The notes below the pieces were generated by a model. The model was given only the letters and a program-made list of their open reading frames with translations. It was not told the origin of the DNA and searched no databases. 64,000 nt of DNA, taken from assembly GCF_009935865.1 (NCBI RefSeq), contig NZ_QWEL01000003.1:1-64000 (forward strand), read 5' to 3'. The stretch is from Odoribacter sp. Z80 (GTDB lineage: Bacteria; Bacteroidota; Bacteroidia; Bacteroidales; Marinifilaceae). A program made the translations under genes and the position numbers. Each line of letters opens with the position of its first letter. Positions within the stretch are counted from its first letter, which is position 1. Shown here one piece after another: positions 33,562-42,992 of this stretch.

Positions 33562-34365
33562 ATGCTTGAATTACTAAAATACGATTTTTTTCAGAATGCT
33601 CTTTTCAGTACCATCTTCATTGGTATCAGTTGCGGATTAATAGGCACTTACATTGTGGCCAAAAGAATGGTTTTTATCAGCGGAGGCATCACACATGCCT
33701 CTTTCGGAGGTTTAGGTTTGGCCTACTACCTCGGAATTTCACCCATGCTGGGCGCCACTGTTTTCTCTTTATTATCCATTCTTGGAATCTGGAGTTTGTC
33801 CGAAAATAAAAAATTCCGTGAAGATTCTTTAATCGGCATCTTCTGGTCGGCAGGCATGGCTATCGGAATCCTGTTTATCTACCTCACTCCGGGATATGCA
33901 CCGAACCTGATGTCTTATTTATTCGGAAATATCCTGACCGTCACTTCCGGCCAGATTCTTTTATCAGCCCTTCTATGTGTCCTGATTATCCTTTTCTTCC
34001 TCAAATTTTTCCGCCCGTTATTTTACATCGCCTTTGACAAAGAATACAGTCTGACTCATCATGTACACATCAATGCAATTGATATTTCCATCACCATCCT
34101 CATCGCCCTTTGCATTGTATTGTGCCTCAAATTAGCTGGGATCATCCTGGTCATCTCGTATCTGACCCTGCCCCAGGCCATCGCAGGAATCTATTACAAA
34201 AACTTTAAACAACAACTCATCGCTTCGGCACTCATCAGTACACTGGGATCGGTCACCGGACTTTTCATTTCCGCACAAACCAATTTACCCTCAGGAGCTA
34301 CCATCGTTATCGGTTTCCTTATTCTATTTATCATCAGTTGGCTGGTTCAAAAAATCCGGAAATAA
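33562..34365 (+). CDS. Metal ABC transporter permease, ABC-3 family (ZnuB-like)
   Basis: 267 residues from the ATG at 33562. An upstream in-frame ATG at 33505 would overlap znuC and add a non-hydrophobic segment, so MLELLKYDFFQNALFST is preferred. It has 7-8 hydrophobic helices with family motifs GLIGTYIVAKRMVFISGGITHASFGG (seen in two parts: GTYIVAKRM and GGITHASFGG), NLMSYLFGN and SYLTLPQAIAG. Inner membrane; partner of the preceding ATPase and lipoprotein. Confidence 0.9.
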   Translation: MLELLKYDFFQNALFSTIFIGISCGLIGTYIVAKRMVFISGGITHASFGGLGLAYYLGISPMLGATVFSLLSILGIWSLSENKKFREDSLIGIFWSAGMAIGILFIYLTPGYAPNLMSYLFGNILTVTSGQILLSALLCVLIILFFLKFFRPLFYIAFDKEYSLTHHVHINAIDISITILIALCIVLCLKLAGIILVISYLTLPQAIAGIYYKNFKQQLIASALISTLGSVTGLFISAQTNLPSGATIVIGFLILFIISWLVQKIRK

Positions 34366-34387
34366 AAAGTGTGTATTGTTTTTTTAT

Positions 34388-34395
34388 TAGCTTTG
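34388..34395 (+). promoter_or_regulatory. Candidate -7 box for the GH97 gene
   Basis: TAGCTTTG fits TAnnTTTG, 63 bases before the start codon; no convincing -33 element. Confidence 0.35.
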
Positions 34396-34458
34396 TACCA
34401 TGGAGAATGAAAACGTTTTAAATCATTCTTTCCGGATTCACCGTTAAAATCACATACC

Positions 34459-36441
34459 ATGAAGAAAATGACACTTCTGTGGCTGCTGGTATTCCCATGC
34501 TCCCTGATAGCCCAAAAAACTTACACATTACAGTCTCCCAATCAAAAACTAAAGACAACCGTTACGGTCAGCGACCAAATCCGGATTGCACTGGATCACG
34601 GGAATACCGTGGTCCTGGCCCCATCTTCCGTGTCCATGACTATAGATAACAAAGAGACATTAGGACTTAACCCCAAAGTACGGAAAATATCCCGCCATTC
34701 TGTCAAACAAACCCTGCCTTCTCCCCTTTACAAGAAGAGTGCAATTGAAGAAAACTATAACGAAATGACTCTGGACTTTCAGGGAAAATACAGCCTGCAA
34801 TTCCGACTTTACAACAACGGAATGGCTTACCGGTTCGTTACGCATAAACCCGGAGATATCATTGTCAACAGCGAAAAAGCAGATTTCCGGTTTCCGGAAA
34901 ATTTTTCCACATACACGGCTTACGTCAACTCTACTGCTTCCACATTCGAACAGCAATATACCAATTCTTTCGAACAACCTTACAGCCATGAAAAAATCAT
35001 GCAGTTAAACGACAAGCGGCTAAAAATATTACCCTTGATGGTAGAATTGCCGGAAGGTAAAAAATTGTGCATTACCGAAGCTGACCTTGAAAACTATCCG
35101 GGAATGTTTCTCAACAACACCACAGACCATCCCTCTTTGCAGGCCCATTTCGCCCCTTATCCCAAGGTAGTGGAACAAGGAGGCCACAACCAGCTTCAGC
35201 TCCGGGTCAAGGAACGGGAAAACTACATCGCCAAAACCCAGGGTACCCGCTCTTTCCCCTGGCGCATTTTTGTCGTATCTTCCTCCGACAAAGAACTGAC
35301 AGACTGCGATATGGTTTACAGCCTGGCCTCCCCTTCCCGCATTGAGGACATCTCCTGGATCAAGCCAGGTATGGCCGTATGGGACTGGTGGAGCGACTGG
35401 AATACCTCCGGAGTGGATTTCAAAAGCGGCATCAACAATGACACTTACAAATACTACATTGATTTCGCCGCCCAATACCATATTCCCTACGTCATTCTGG
35501 ACGAAGGCTGGTCCGTCCGCCTCAAAGCCGACCTCTTTCAGGTGGTCCCGGAACTCAATCTGCCGGAACTGGCCGAATATGCCAAAAACAAAAATGTAGG
35601 CCTCATCCTATGGGCCGGTTATTATCCCCTGAAACGGGATATGGAGAAAGTAATTAAACACTACGCAGAAATGGGAATCAAAGGATTTAAGGTCGATTTC
35701 ATGGACCGGGACGACCAACTCATTTCCGAATTTTTATACGAAACAGCAGCAACCTGTGCCAAATACAAAATGGTAGTTGATTTCCACGGCATTCACAAAC
35801 CGACAGGCCTGCAACGCACCTACCCGAACGTGCTGGGATATGAAGGAGTCAACGGCCTGGAACAAATGAAATGGGCCCCTCAGACTTATGATGCAGTAAC
35901 TTACGACGTGAGCATCCCTTTTATTCGTATGCTGGCAGGTCCGATGGATTATACCCAGGGAGCTATGCGCAACGTCTCCCGGAAAAATTACCGTCCCTGC
36001 TACACCGAACCGATGAGCCAGGGGACCCGTTGCCATCAATTGGCAATGTACACCATTTTCGAATCCCCCTTCTGCATGCTGTGTGACAACGCTTCGGAAT
36101 ACATGCGCGAACCGGAATGCACCGAATTTATCCGTCAGGTACCTGTCATCTGGGACCAGACCATCGCCTTGGACGGAAAAATTGCAGAATACGTGGTTCT
36201 GGCCCGCCGCCACAACAAAGAATGGTATGTGGGAGCAATGACCAACTGGACCCCCCGGGAACTCGAAATAGACCTTTCTTTCCTCGGTGAAGGCAATTAT
36301 CAGATGGAAATCTTCCGGGACGGAGTCAATGCTGCAAAAACAGGGAGGGATTACAAAAGGGAAATACTACCGGTACCCTCCAACCGGAAAGTCAACATCC
36401 GGATGGCTCCCGGCGGAGGCTGGACAGCCCGGATATTCTGA
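34459..36441 (+). CDS. Glycoside hydrolase family 97 (alpha-glycosidase)
   Basis: 660 residues, normal for GH97, with signal peptide MKKMTLLWLLVFPCSLIAQ, so periplasmic. The N-terminal beta-sandwich has LQSPNQKL and FRLYNNGMAYRF. A (beta/alpha)8 barrel follows with WDWWSDWNTSGVDF, YVILDEGWS, GIKGFKVDFMDRDDQ (~408-420) and GYEGVNGLEQ. The C-terminal domain starts about WVGAMTNW (MTNWTPRELEIDL). The Asp in KVDFMDRD lies where retaining members of the family (alpha-galactosidase type) have their nucleophile, so a retaining enzyme is more likely than a SusB-type inverting alpha-glucosidase (inference). Not in a sus locus: its neighbours are a metal importer and lpd. Confidence 0.9.
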   Translation: MKKMTLLWLLVFPCSLIAQKTYTLQSPNQKLKTTVTVSDQIRIALDHGNTVVLAPSSVSMTIDNKETLGLNPKVRKISRHSVKQTLPSPLYKKSAIEENYNEMTLDFQGKYSLQFRLYNNGMAYRFVTHKPGDIIVNSEKADFRFPENFSTYTAYVNSTASTFEQQYTNSFEQPYSHEKIMQLNDKRLKILPLMVELPEGKKLCITEADLENYPGMFLNNTTDHPSLQAHFAPYPKVVEQGGHNQLQLRVKERENYIAKTQGTRSFPWRIFVVSSSDKELTDCDMVYSLASPSRIEDISWIKPGMAVWDWWSDWNTSGVDFKSGINNDTYKYYIDFAAQYHIPYVILDEGWSVRLKADLFQVVPELNLPELAEYAKNKNVGLILWAGYYPLKRDMEKVIKHYAEMGIKGFKVDFMDRDDQLISEFLYETAATCAKYKMVVDFHGIHKPTGLQRTYPNVLGYEGVNGLEQMKWAPQTYDAVTYDVSIPFIRMLAGPMDYTQGAMRNVSRKNYRPCYTEPMSQGTRCHQLAMYTIFESPFCMLCDNASEYMREPECTEFIRQVPVIWDQTIALDGKIAEYVVLARRHNKEWYVGAMTNWTPRELEIDLSFLGEGNYQMEIFRDGVNAAKTGRDYKREILPVPSNRKVNIRMAPGGGWTARIF

Positions 36442-36474
36442 AATCTTATCCCACAGCAATACGGGAACTTTTAC

Positions 36475-36482
36475 TAATTTTG
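36475..36482 (+). promoter_or_regulatory. Candidate -7 box for lpd
   Basis: TAATTTTG fits TAnnTTTG, 43 bases before the lpd start; no clear -33. Confidence 0.35.
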
Positions 36483-36525
36483 TAATAAAAGGAAAATTGT
36501 CCGATTATTTAAAACGCTTTAAAAT

Positions 36526-37917
36526 ATGAATTATGATTTAATCGTTATCGGAAGCGGCCCTGGCGGATACGTGGCTGCTATCCGGGGAGCTCAGTTAGGG
36601 CTGAAAGTTGCAGTGGTAGAGCGTGCCGAACAAGGCGGTATCTGCCTCAACTGGGGATGTATACCAACCAAATCTTTATTAAAATCGGCCCAGGTTCTGG
36701 AATACGCCCGACATGCCGAATCCTACGGAATAAAAATTGAAAAAGCAGAACCCGATTTTGAAGCTGTCATCGCACGTAGTCGGGGAGTTGCTGATAAAAT
36801 GAGCAAAGGAATCCAATATCTGTTCAAAAAAAACAACATTACTGTAATTTCCGGACACGGCAAACTGGCTGACGGCAAAAAAGTAGAGGTGACCGGTGCC
36901 AACGGAGAAAAAAATCTTTACGAAGCCAAGCACATCATCCTGGCCACCGGAGCCCGCTCGCGGGTACTTCCGAATATTCCCCAGGACGGGAAACGAATTA
37001 TCGGTTACCGCGAAGCCCTGACCCTGTCCCATCGTCCCGCCTCCCTGCTGGTAGTCGGCTCAGGAGCCATCGGCTCGGAACTGGCCTGGTTCTATAATGC
37101 TATGGGAACCAAAGTGACTCTCGTAGAGTTTATGCCCACAATCCTTCCCGTAGAAGATGAAGAAGTGTCCAAACAGGTAGGCCGCTCTTTCAAAAAAGCA
37201 GGAATTGAGGTACTGGTAAAATCCACCGTAGAAAATATTGAAACCGGAGGAGAATTGCTGAAAATCAACATCCGGAACAAAAAAGACCAAATCGAAACCT
37301 ATGAGGCTGAAATGGTATTATCGGCTGTGGGCATTACCCCCAACATCGAAAATATCGGACTGGAAGAAACAGGCATCGAACTCGAAAAAGGCAAAATCAA
37401 AGTAGACGACTATTACCGCACCAATGTAGAAGGCATCTATGCCATCGGAGACATTGTGCATGGTCCCGCACTGGCACACGTCGCTTCGGCAGAAGCCATT
37501 TGTTGCGTAGAAAAGATAGCAGGGCTGCAACCCGACCCCATAGACTATACCAACATACCGGGATGTACATATACGAATCCGGAGGTTGCTTCTGTCGGAT
37601 TGAACGAAGCCAAAGCAACAGAGGCCGGATATGAACTGAAAATCGGTAAATTTCCGTTCACCGCCTCCGGAAAAGCCAGCTCAGCCGGTGCAAACGACGG
37701 TTTTGTTAAATTGATATTCAATGCCGCCGATAACACCTTATTAGGTGCCCACCTCGTCGGAGCGAATGTGACGGAAATGATAGCCGAACTGGTTCTGGCC
37801 CGGAAAAAAGGAATAAAAGCGGAAGAAATCATCAAAACCGTACATCCCCATCCGACAATGAGCGAAGCCGTGATGGAAGCTGCTGCCGCAGCCTACGACG
37901 AAGTCATCCACCTTTAA
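36526..37917 (+). CDS. lpdA: Dihydrolipoyl dehydrogenase (E3)
   Basis: 463 residues. FAD- and NAD-dependent reoxidation of lipoamide for 2-oxoacid dehydrogenase or glycine cleavage complexes. Motifs: VIGSGPGGYVAAIRGAQLG FAD loop, redox-active disulfide GGICLNWGCIPTKSLL (Cys ~41 and ~46), NAD loop VVGSGAIGSELAWFYNAMG, YAIGDIVHGPALAHVASAE and the catalytic HPHPTMSE (~441) near the C-terminus. The usual residue between the cysteines (V) is W here. No E1/E2 genes are adjacent, so the partner complex lies elsewhere. Confidence 0.95.
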   Translation: MNYDLIVIGSGPGGYVAAIRGAQLGLKVAVVERAEQGGICLNWGCIPTKSLLKSAQVLEYARHAESYGIKIEKAEPDFEAVIARSRGVADKMSKGIQYLFKKNNITVISGHGKLADGKKVEVTGANGEKNLYEAKHIILATGARSRVLPNIPQDGKRIIGYREALTLSHRPASLLVVGSGAIGSELAWFYNAMGTKVTLVEFMPTILPVEDEEVSKQVGRSFKKAGIEVLVKSTVENIETGGELLKINIRNKKDQIETYEAEMVLSAVGITPNIENIGLEETGIELEKGKIKVDDYYRTNVEGIYAIGDIVHGPALAHVASAEAICCVEKIAGLQPDPIDYTNIPGCTYTNPEVASVGLNEAKATEAGYELKIGKFPFTASGKASSAGANDGFVKLIFNAADNTLLGAHLVGANVTEMIAELVLARKKGIKAEEIIKTVHPHPTMSEAVMEAAAAAYDEVIHL

Positions 37918-37928
37918 TCCGTTTCATT

Positions 37929-37936
37929 TACATTTG
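37929..37936 (+). promoter_or_regulatory. Candidate -7 box for the C1 peptidase gene
   Basis: TACATTTG fits TAnnTTTG, 23 bases before the ATG, implying a short leader; no clear -33. Confidence 0.35.
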
Positions 37937-37958
37937 ATATACTAATCCAATTGATGAC

Positions 37959-39341
37959 ATGAACATAAAAAATTTTATTACAGCCAGCTTTATCTTTACC
38001 TGTTCCGGAATTTTTGCACAAAATATCACAGAACAGGACCTTCAGGAAATCCGGGGAAGCCTTGCCAGGGATGCGGCCACCAAAGCCATCCAAAACATCC
38101 TGACCAACGACAAGGATTTGAAAGCCAACGCCCTGAATTGGGACTTACAAGGGAAAATCGACCATTATTTCAAATACCGTGTCAACGTAAAGGGCATTAC
38201 CAACCAATACAGTTCCGGCCGTTGCTGGATGTTTACCTCCATGAACGTACTACGCCCGCTGGTAATGGAAAAATACAATCTGGAACAATTTGATTTCTCA
38301 CACAATTATCTCTATTTCTGGGACATTTTTGAAAAATCCAATCTGTTTTTAGAAAACATCATTGCAACAACTGGCAAACCCATGGATGACCGCACAGTCA
38401 CCGAATATTTCAAATCTCCGGTAGGCGATGGCGGAGTGTGGAACTTGTATTACAATGCAGCCCAAAAATATGGAGTCGTTCCACAAGATGTCATGCCCGA
38501 GACTGCACATTCCAACAACACATCCCAGATGGTAAGCCTCATCAATGAAAAACTCCGCCAAGGTGGTTACAGCCTGAGAGAAATGGCGCAGAACGGGAAA
38601 AAAAACAAAGACCTGAGGAACGAAAAGAAAGAAATCCTGAAAGACGTTTACCGGATGTTGTCTCTTTGTTTGGGCGAACCACCGACGGAATTTACCTGGA
38701 GATACAAGGACAAAGCCGGTAATATCAAAGAACTGGCCGGATATACCCCGCTGCGTTTCTACCGGGAAATTACCCCGGCCGATTACAGTCCGGACAACTA
38801 CATTATGCTCATGAACGATCCCACCCGGGAATACTACCAGACCTATGAAATCCAGAATTACCGGAACACCCATGAAGGGATTAACTGGATATACCTGAAC
38901 CTGCCCAATGAAGACATCAAAGCCGCAGCTTTAAAATCCATAAAAAACAACGAAGCCATGTATGCCTCCTGCGACGTAGGCAAACAATTCAATCGTACAT
39001 CCGGCATCTTAGACCCCGGCATGTATGACTATGAATCTCTACTGGGAATAAAACTGAATATGGATAAGAAAGCCCGCATTCTGACCCGTCAGAGCGGTTC
39101 ATCCCACGCCATGACCCTCATCGGATGTGACACCGATGAAAAAGACCGGCCTGTGAAATGGGAATTTGAAAATAGCTGGGGCGCTGCTTCCGGCCACAAT
39201 GGCTATCTTACTTTTACCGACCGCTGGTTCGACGAATATATGTTCCGTCTGGTCGTCCATAAAAAATATTTAGACGAAAAAGCCATCCAGGCATTAAAAA
39301 CCCAACCGGTACAACTCCCTGTTTGGGACTATATGTATTAA
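37959..39341 (+). CDS. Secreted C1B cysteine peptidase (bleomycin hydrolase / PepC-like aminopeptidase)
   Basis: 460 residues with signal peptide MNIKNFITASFIFTCSGIFAQ. Catalytic Cys in YSSGRCWMFTSMNVLRP (~89), His in GSSHAMTLIGCD (~382) and Asn in WEFENSWG (~404), in the order of papain-like bleomycin hydrolases. Q of the oxyanion hole is the NQYSSGRCW Gln. Cytoplasmic homologs act as hexameric aminopeptidases. The export signal places this one in the periplasm, where it may trim peptides together with the tricorn-type protease upstream (inference). Confidence 0.9.
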   Translation: MNIKNFITASFIFTCSGIFAQNITEQDLQEIRGSLARDAATKAIQNILTNDKDLKANALNWDLQGKIDHYFKYRVNVKGITNQYSSGRCWMFTSMNVLRPLVMEKYNLEQFDFSHNYLYFWDIFEKSNLFLENIIATTGKPMDDRTVTEYFKSPVGDGGVWNLYYNAAQKYGVVPQDVMPETAHSNNTSQMVSLINEKLRQGGYSLREMAQNGKKNKDLRNEKKEILKDVYRMLSLCLGEPPTEFTWRYKDKAGNIKELAGYTPLRFYREITPADYSPDNYIMLMNDPTREYYQTYEIQNYRNTHEGINWIYLNLPNEDIKAAALKSIKNNEAMYASCDVGKQFNRTSGILDPGMYDYESLLGIKLNMDKKARILTRQSGSSHAMTLIGCDTDEKDRPVKWEFENSWGAASGHNGYLTFTDRWFDEYMFRLVVHKKYLDEKAIQALKTQPVQLPVWDYMY

Positions 39342-39374
39342 AAAAGAAGTGCCAGGCCTGGCACTTCTTTTTTT
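39341..39374. terminator. Bidirectional intrinsic terminator between the C1 peptidase gene and ispF
   Basis: Near-perfect palindrome AGAAGTGCCAGG/CCTGGCACTTCT with A-run on the left and T-run on the right, starting in the peptidase stop codon and ending 15 bases from the ispF stop. Confidence 0.92.
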
Positions 39375-39388
39375 ATCGCAGCAATCTC

Positions 39389-39868
39389 TTACAACTTATA
39401 TACCAGGACAGAGGCATAAGCGGAAACCCCTTCTTCCCTTCCCTCAAATCCCAACTGTTCAGTAGTGGTAGCCTTTACCGAAACATCTTCCGGATCCAGT
39501 TCAAGTATATCAGCCAAACACCGCCTCATTTCATCAATATATGGACGTACTTTCGGACGTTGCAAACATATCACACTATCTACATTACTAATGGCATACC
39601 CCTTATCTTCAATCAATTTTTTGGTTTTCTCCAACAGAAGCTTGCTGTCAATTCCCTTGTAAGCCGGACAAGTATCCGGAAAATGTTGTCCGATATCCCC
39701 CATACCGGTAGCCCCAAGCAAGGCATCACAAATGGCATGTATCAGCACATCCCCGTCGGAATGAGCAATACAACCTTTTTCGTGTTCTATTTTAATTCCT
39801 CCCAACCAGAATTCTCTGCCGGCTTCCAGACGATGCACATCTATTCCGATACCTGTTTTAATTTTCAT
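39389..39868 (-). CDS. ispF: 2-C-methyl-D-erythritol 2,4-cyclodiphosphate synthase
   Basis: 159 residues, exactly family size when started at ATG 39868 (MKIKTGIGIDVHRLEAG). The longer upstream frame adds 21 non-homologous residues. Zn ligands in GIDVHRL and the AHSDGDVLIHAICDALLGA motif, then GDIGQHFPDT, and a C-terminal VKATTTEQLGFEGREEG loop for CDP binding. A step of the non-mevalonate isoprenoid pathway. Single gene on the minus strand, divergent from gldJ. Confidence 0.95.
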   Translation of the reverse strand: MKIKTGIGIDVHRLEAGREFWLGGIKIEHEKGCIAHSDGDVLIHAICDALLGATGMGDIGQHFPDTCPAYKGIDSKLLLEKTKKLIEDKGYAISNVDSVICLQRPKVRPYIDEMRRCLADILELDPEDVSVKATTTEQLGFEGREEGVSAYASVLVYKL

Positions 39869-40042
39869 AATATAGACAATTGAACGACAAAAAGATAGCT
39901 TAAACCATTCAAAAATACGAAAAAATAACATTCCGTGAATTTTAAAAGCAGCAATTCTGAAAAAATAGCACTATATAAGTTAAAATGTAGCTTTTTTCAA
40001 AAAAATACAATCATTTCCTTTTTCCCAAAAACATTATTTATC

Positions 40043-40050
40043 TATATTTG
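40043..40050 (+). promoter_or_regulatory. Candidate promoter -7 box for gldJ
   Basis: TATATTTG matches TAnnTTTG, 64 bases before the gldJ ATG, in an AT-rich region divergent to ispF. Confidence 0.5.
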
Positions 40051-40114
40051 TGGATTAATTGCAACGTGTGTTTTTGACAAAGAAATATAACTATTAGCTA
40101 AAATATTTCCACGC

Positions 40115-41635
40115 ATGAGAAAAAATGGATTTTTAGTTTTTGCAACTTGTTGTTTCCTCCTGACATCACTGACATCCTGCCAGAAAATAAAGGGTATATT
40201 CGGCAAAAAGAAATCTGCCACGACAGGCTGGAATTACAACGACAGTAAAAACGGCGGAATTGCATATAATAAAGTAAAAGCCCAAAAAACCGGTCCCGGC
40301 CTTGTTTTTATCCCCGGAGGTACTTTCGTCATGGGACGTACCCAGGAAGATGTCATGGGAACCTGGAACAACGTTCCCAAACGGGTGAGCATTGCTTCTT
40401 TCTATATGGACGAAACCGAGGTCCGCAATATCGACTGGCTGGAATACTTAGCTTGGCTGCAAAGAGTATATGTGACCTATCCCGAAGTATACAAGAAAGC
40501 GCTTCCCGATACCCTGGTATGGCGGGAACAATTAGGATATAACGAACCTATGGTAAAAAACTACCTGCGTTTTCCGGCCTATGCGGAATATCCGGTAGTA
40601 GGGGTAAGCTGGGAACAGGCCACCGAATTCTGCATCTGGAGAACAGACCGGGTAAATGAACAGATACTGATTGATAAAGGCATTCTGGCACACGACCCGG
40701 ACAACCAAAAAGACGAAAACAATTTTAACACCGAAACATACACCAACGGTCAATATACCGGTACGGTGAAAAAGAACTATAAAGGGTTAGGTAAAGAAAG
40801 ACGGCCCGTGAAATGGGAAGATGGCATCTTACTTCCGGAATACCGCCTGCCGACCGAAGCCGAATGGGAATATGCCGCCTACGGATTGATAGGGAATACG
40901 GAAGACGAACGCATCTCCAACGCACGCATTTATCCCTGGGACGGTTCATGGGTCAGATATGCCGAAAAGAAAAGCCGCGGCCGCATGATGGCTAACTTCA
41001 ACCGGGGAAAAGGAGATTATATGGGTGTTGCCGGTTCTGCCAATGACGGTTGGGATTACACCTCTCCTGTAAAAGCATTCTGGCCGAATGACTTCGGATT
41101 GTACGATATGGCAGGTAACGTCAATGAATGGGTGGCAGATGTCTATCGGACCCTCTCTTTCCAGGATATGGCAGAATTCAATCCTTATCGCGGAAATGTC
41201 TTCAAAACTCCCCTTCTCAATGAAGACGGAACCCTGGCTCCCAAAGACAGTCTGGGCCGCATGCGCTACCGCAATCAAACGGATGCAGAATTGGCAACCC
41301 GCGAAAATTACCGGACCGCCGACAACCGGAACTTTGACGACGGTGACCTGAAATCCCGTATTTCTGCCGACGTAGACTGGAAATCTGCCGAAAACGACAA
41401 AGGAACTCAGGATATGTATTATAATGACGGCAAAGGTGAAATCACGACTTTAATCGATGACGAAGCCCGGGTTTACAAAGGAGGTTCCTGGAAAGACAAG
41501 GCTTATTGGCTGAACCCCGGAGCCCGTCGCTACATGAACCAAAAACGTTCCAGCAACGATATCGGATTCCGATGTGCAATGAGCCATGTGGGAAATGCCA
41601 CCGGAGGAAAAGGAAATAAAGTATTGCAAAAATAA
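40115..41635 (+). CDS. gldJ: Gliding motility / T9SS lipoprotein GldJ
   Basis: 506 residues; lipobox TSLTSC with Cys22, so an outer-membrane lipoprotein facing the periplasm. FGE-sulfatase-like domain: GPGLVFIPGGTFVMGRTQED, FYMDETEVRNIDWLEYLAWL, AYAEYPVVGVSWEQA, YRLPTEAEWEYAAYG, DMAGNVNEWVADVYR and the C-terminal ARVYKGGSWKD...DIGFRCAM. The PDTLVWREQLGYNE and LRFPAYAEYPVVGV signatures match GldJ rather than the shorter GldK/PorK. GldJ is required for gliding and stabilises the T9SS ring protein GldK in Flavobacterium. No other gld/por core genes adjoin it; murF follows by 55 bases with a hairpin between. Confidence 0.87.
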   Translation: MRKNGFLVFATCCFLLTSLTSCQKIKGIFGKKKSATTGWNYNDSKNGGIAYNKVKAQKTGPGLVFIPGGTFVMGRTQEDVMGTWNNVPKRVSIASFYMDETEVRNIDWLEYLAWLQRVYVTYPEVYKKALPDTLVWREQLGYNEPMVKNYLRFPAYAEYPVVGVSWEQATEFCIWRTDRVNEQILIDKGILAHDPDNQKDENNFNTETYTNGQYTGTVKKNYKGLGKERRPVKWEDGILLPEYRLPTEAEWEYAAYGLIGNTEDERISNARIYPWDGSWVRYAEKKSRGRMMANFNRGKGDYMGVAGSANDGWDYTSPVKAFWPNDFGLYDMAGNVNEWVADVYRTLSFQDMAEFNPYRGNVFKTPLLNEDGTLAPKDSLGRMRYRNQTDAELATRENYRTADNRNFDDGDLKSRISADVDWKSAENDKGTQDMYYNDGKGEITTLIDDEARVYKGGSWKDKAYWLNPGARRYMNQKRSSNDIGFRCAMSHVGNATGGKGNKVLQK

Positions 41636-41641
41636 AACAGC

Positions 41642-41668
41642 CCGCCAGGTCCCACCGGAACCTGGCGG
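41642..41668 (+). terminator. Hairpin between gldJ and murF (weak terminator or attenuator)
   Basis: CCGCCAGGT / ACCTGGCGG, nine perfect pairs with a nine-base loop, followed by TACTTTTC rather than a clean T-run. Could reduce readthrough from gldJ into murF or stabilise the gldJ mRNA. Confidence 0.55.
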
Positions 41669-41690
41669 TACTTTTCAATCTCAATCAGTT

Positions 41691-42980
41691 ATGAAGTCAC
41701 TTTCTGAACTTTATACCCGCAATATCCGGGGACACCGGATAACCACAGACTCCCGGCAAATCCAACCGGGAGATATTTTTATAGCCCTGAAAGGAGAAAA
41801 TTTCAACGGAAACCAATACGCGGCAGAAGCTTTGAAGAAAGGAGCAACGTTAGCCGTAATAGACGAACCCGCCTATTTCTGTGAAGGATGTGAGCTGGTA
41901 CCAGATACCTTGGAGTTTCTCCAGCAACTGGCCCGGCACCACCGACGGCAACTGGGCATACCCATCTTAGGCATCACCGGAACAAACGGCAAAACGACAA
42001 CCAAAGAACTTTGCCAGGCTGTGTTGTCCCGGAAATTCAGGACTGTTGCTACACAAGGAAACTACAACAACCACATTGGAGTACCTCTTACTCTGCTTAG
42101 CATGGACGAAACGACCGAATTCGGCATTGTGGAAATGGGAGCTAACCACCCGGGTGAAATCCGGGACCTTTGTGAAATTGCCGAACCGGACTTCGGTATC
42201 ATTACCAATATCGGCCATGCACATTTGGAAGGGTTCGGAAACTACGAAAATATCATTGCCACCAAAAAAGCACTTTATGAATATATTTTCCGGAAAAACG
42301 GCAAGGTATTTGTGAATGCAGCAGACCTTCTGCTCATGCAACTCAGCGAAGGACATGACCGTGCCACATACGGAGCAGAAGGCGATTTACAAAAGGGGGA
42401 AATCAAACAAACCATTCCCTACCTCGTATATGCCTTAAAAACTTTAAAGGGGGACCTCTACATAAAAACCCACCTGGTGGGAGGATATAATTTTGACAAT
42501 GCCATGGCAGCTTCAGCAACAGGTATTTTTTTCGGTGTAGAACCTTTGCAAATCCGCAAAGCTTTAGAAGAATACCGTCCTTCCAATCTCCGGTCCCAGT
42601 TGATCCGGACAGAAAAAAACACCGTCATACTGGATGCCTACAATGCCAATCCCAGCAGTATGAAAGTTGCTGTCAGCAATTTCTGCGAAATGCCCGGCGA
42701 CCATAAAATACTGATACTCGGCGAAATGCTGGAATTAGGACAGGAAAGCCTAACCGCTCACCAGGAAATTCTGAACCTTACACAACAAAGCCGGTTTGAC
42801 AAAATATTTCTGATAGGAATTCATTTTGAACATTGCAATGATAAATGTAATTTTATCACTTGGTTCAAAGACACAGAGACCTTGATGGAAGAACTCCGCT
42901 GTCACCCGCTGACCGACTCTTTCATCTTTATCAAAGGCTCCAGAGGCAACCGTCTGGAACGTATCGTAGAATATCTATAA
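41691..42980 (+). CDS. murF: UDP-N-acetylmuramoyl-tripeptide--D-alanyl-D-alanine ligase
   Basis: 429 residues from ATG 41691 (MKSLSELYTRN). The longer frame starting at 41586 overlaps gldJ and is not credible. Motifs: ITTDSRQIQPGDIFIALKG, ATP loop GITGTNGKTTTKEL (~93-106), ATQGNYNNHIGVPLTLL, EMGANHPGEI, NIGHAHLEGFG, VILDAYNANPSSMK and ILGEMLELG. It adds D-Ala-D-Ala to the muropeptide in the cytoplasm. A GTG-started glycosyltransferase follows after 12 bases. Confidence 0.95.
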   Translation: MKSLSELYTRNIRGHRITTDSRQIQPGDIFIALKGENFNGNQYAAEALKKGATLAVIDEPAYFCEGCELVPDTLEFLQQLARHHRRQLGIPILGITGTNGKTTTKELCQAVLSRKFRTVATQGNYNNHIGVPLTLLSMDETTEFGIVEMGANHPGEIRDLCEIAEPDFGIITNIGHAHLEGFGNYENIIATKKALYEYIFRKNGKVFVNAADLLLMQLSEGHDRATYGAEGDLQKGEIKQTIPYLVYALKTLKGDLYIKTHLVGGYNFDNAMAASATGIFFGVEPLQIRKALEEYRPSNLRSQLIRTEKNTVILDAYNANPSSMKVAVSNFCEMPGDHKILILGEMLELGQESLTAHQEILNLTQQSRFDKIFLIGIHFEHCNDKCNFITWFKDTETLMEELRCHPLTDSFIFIKGSRGNRLERIVEYL

Positions 42981-42992
42981 GACTGAGAAACT

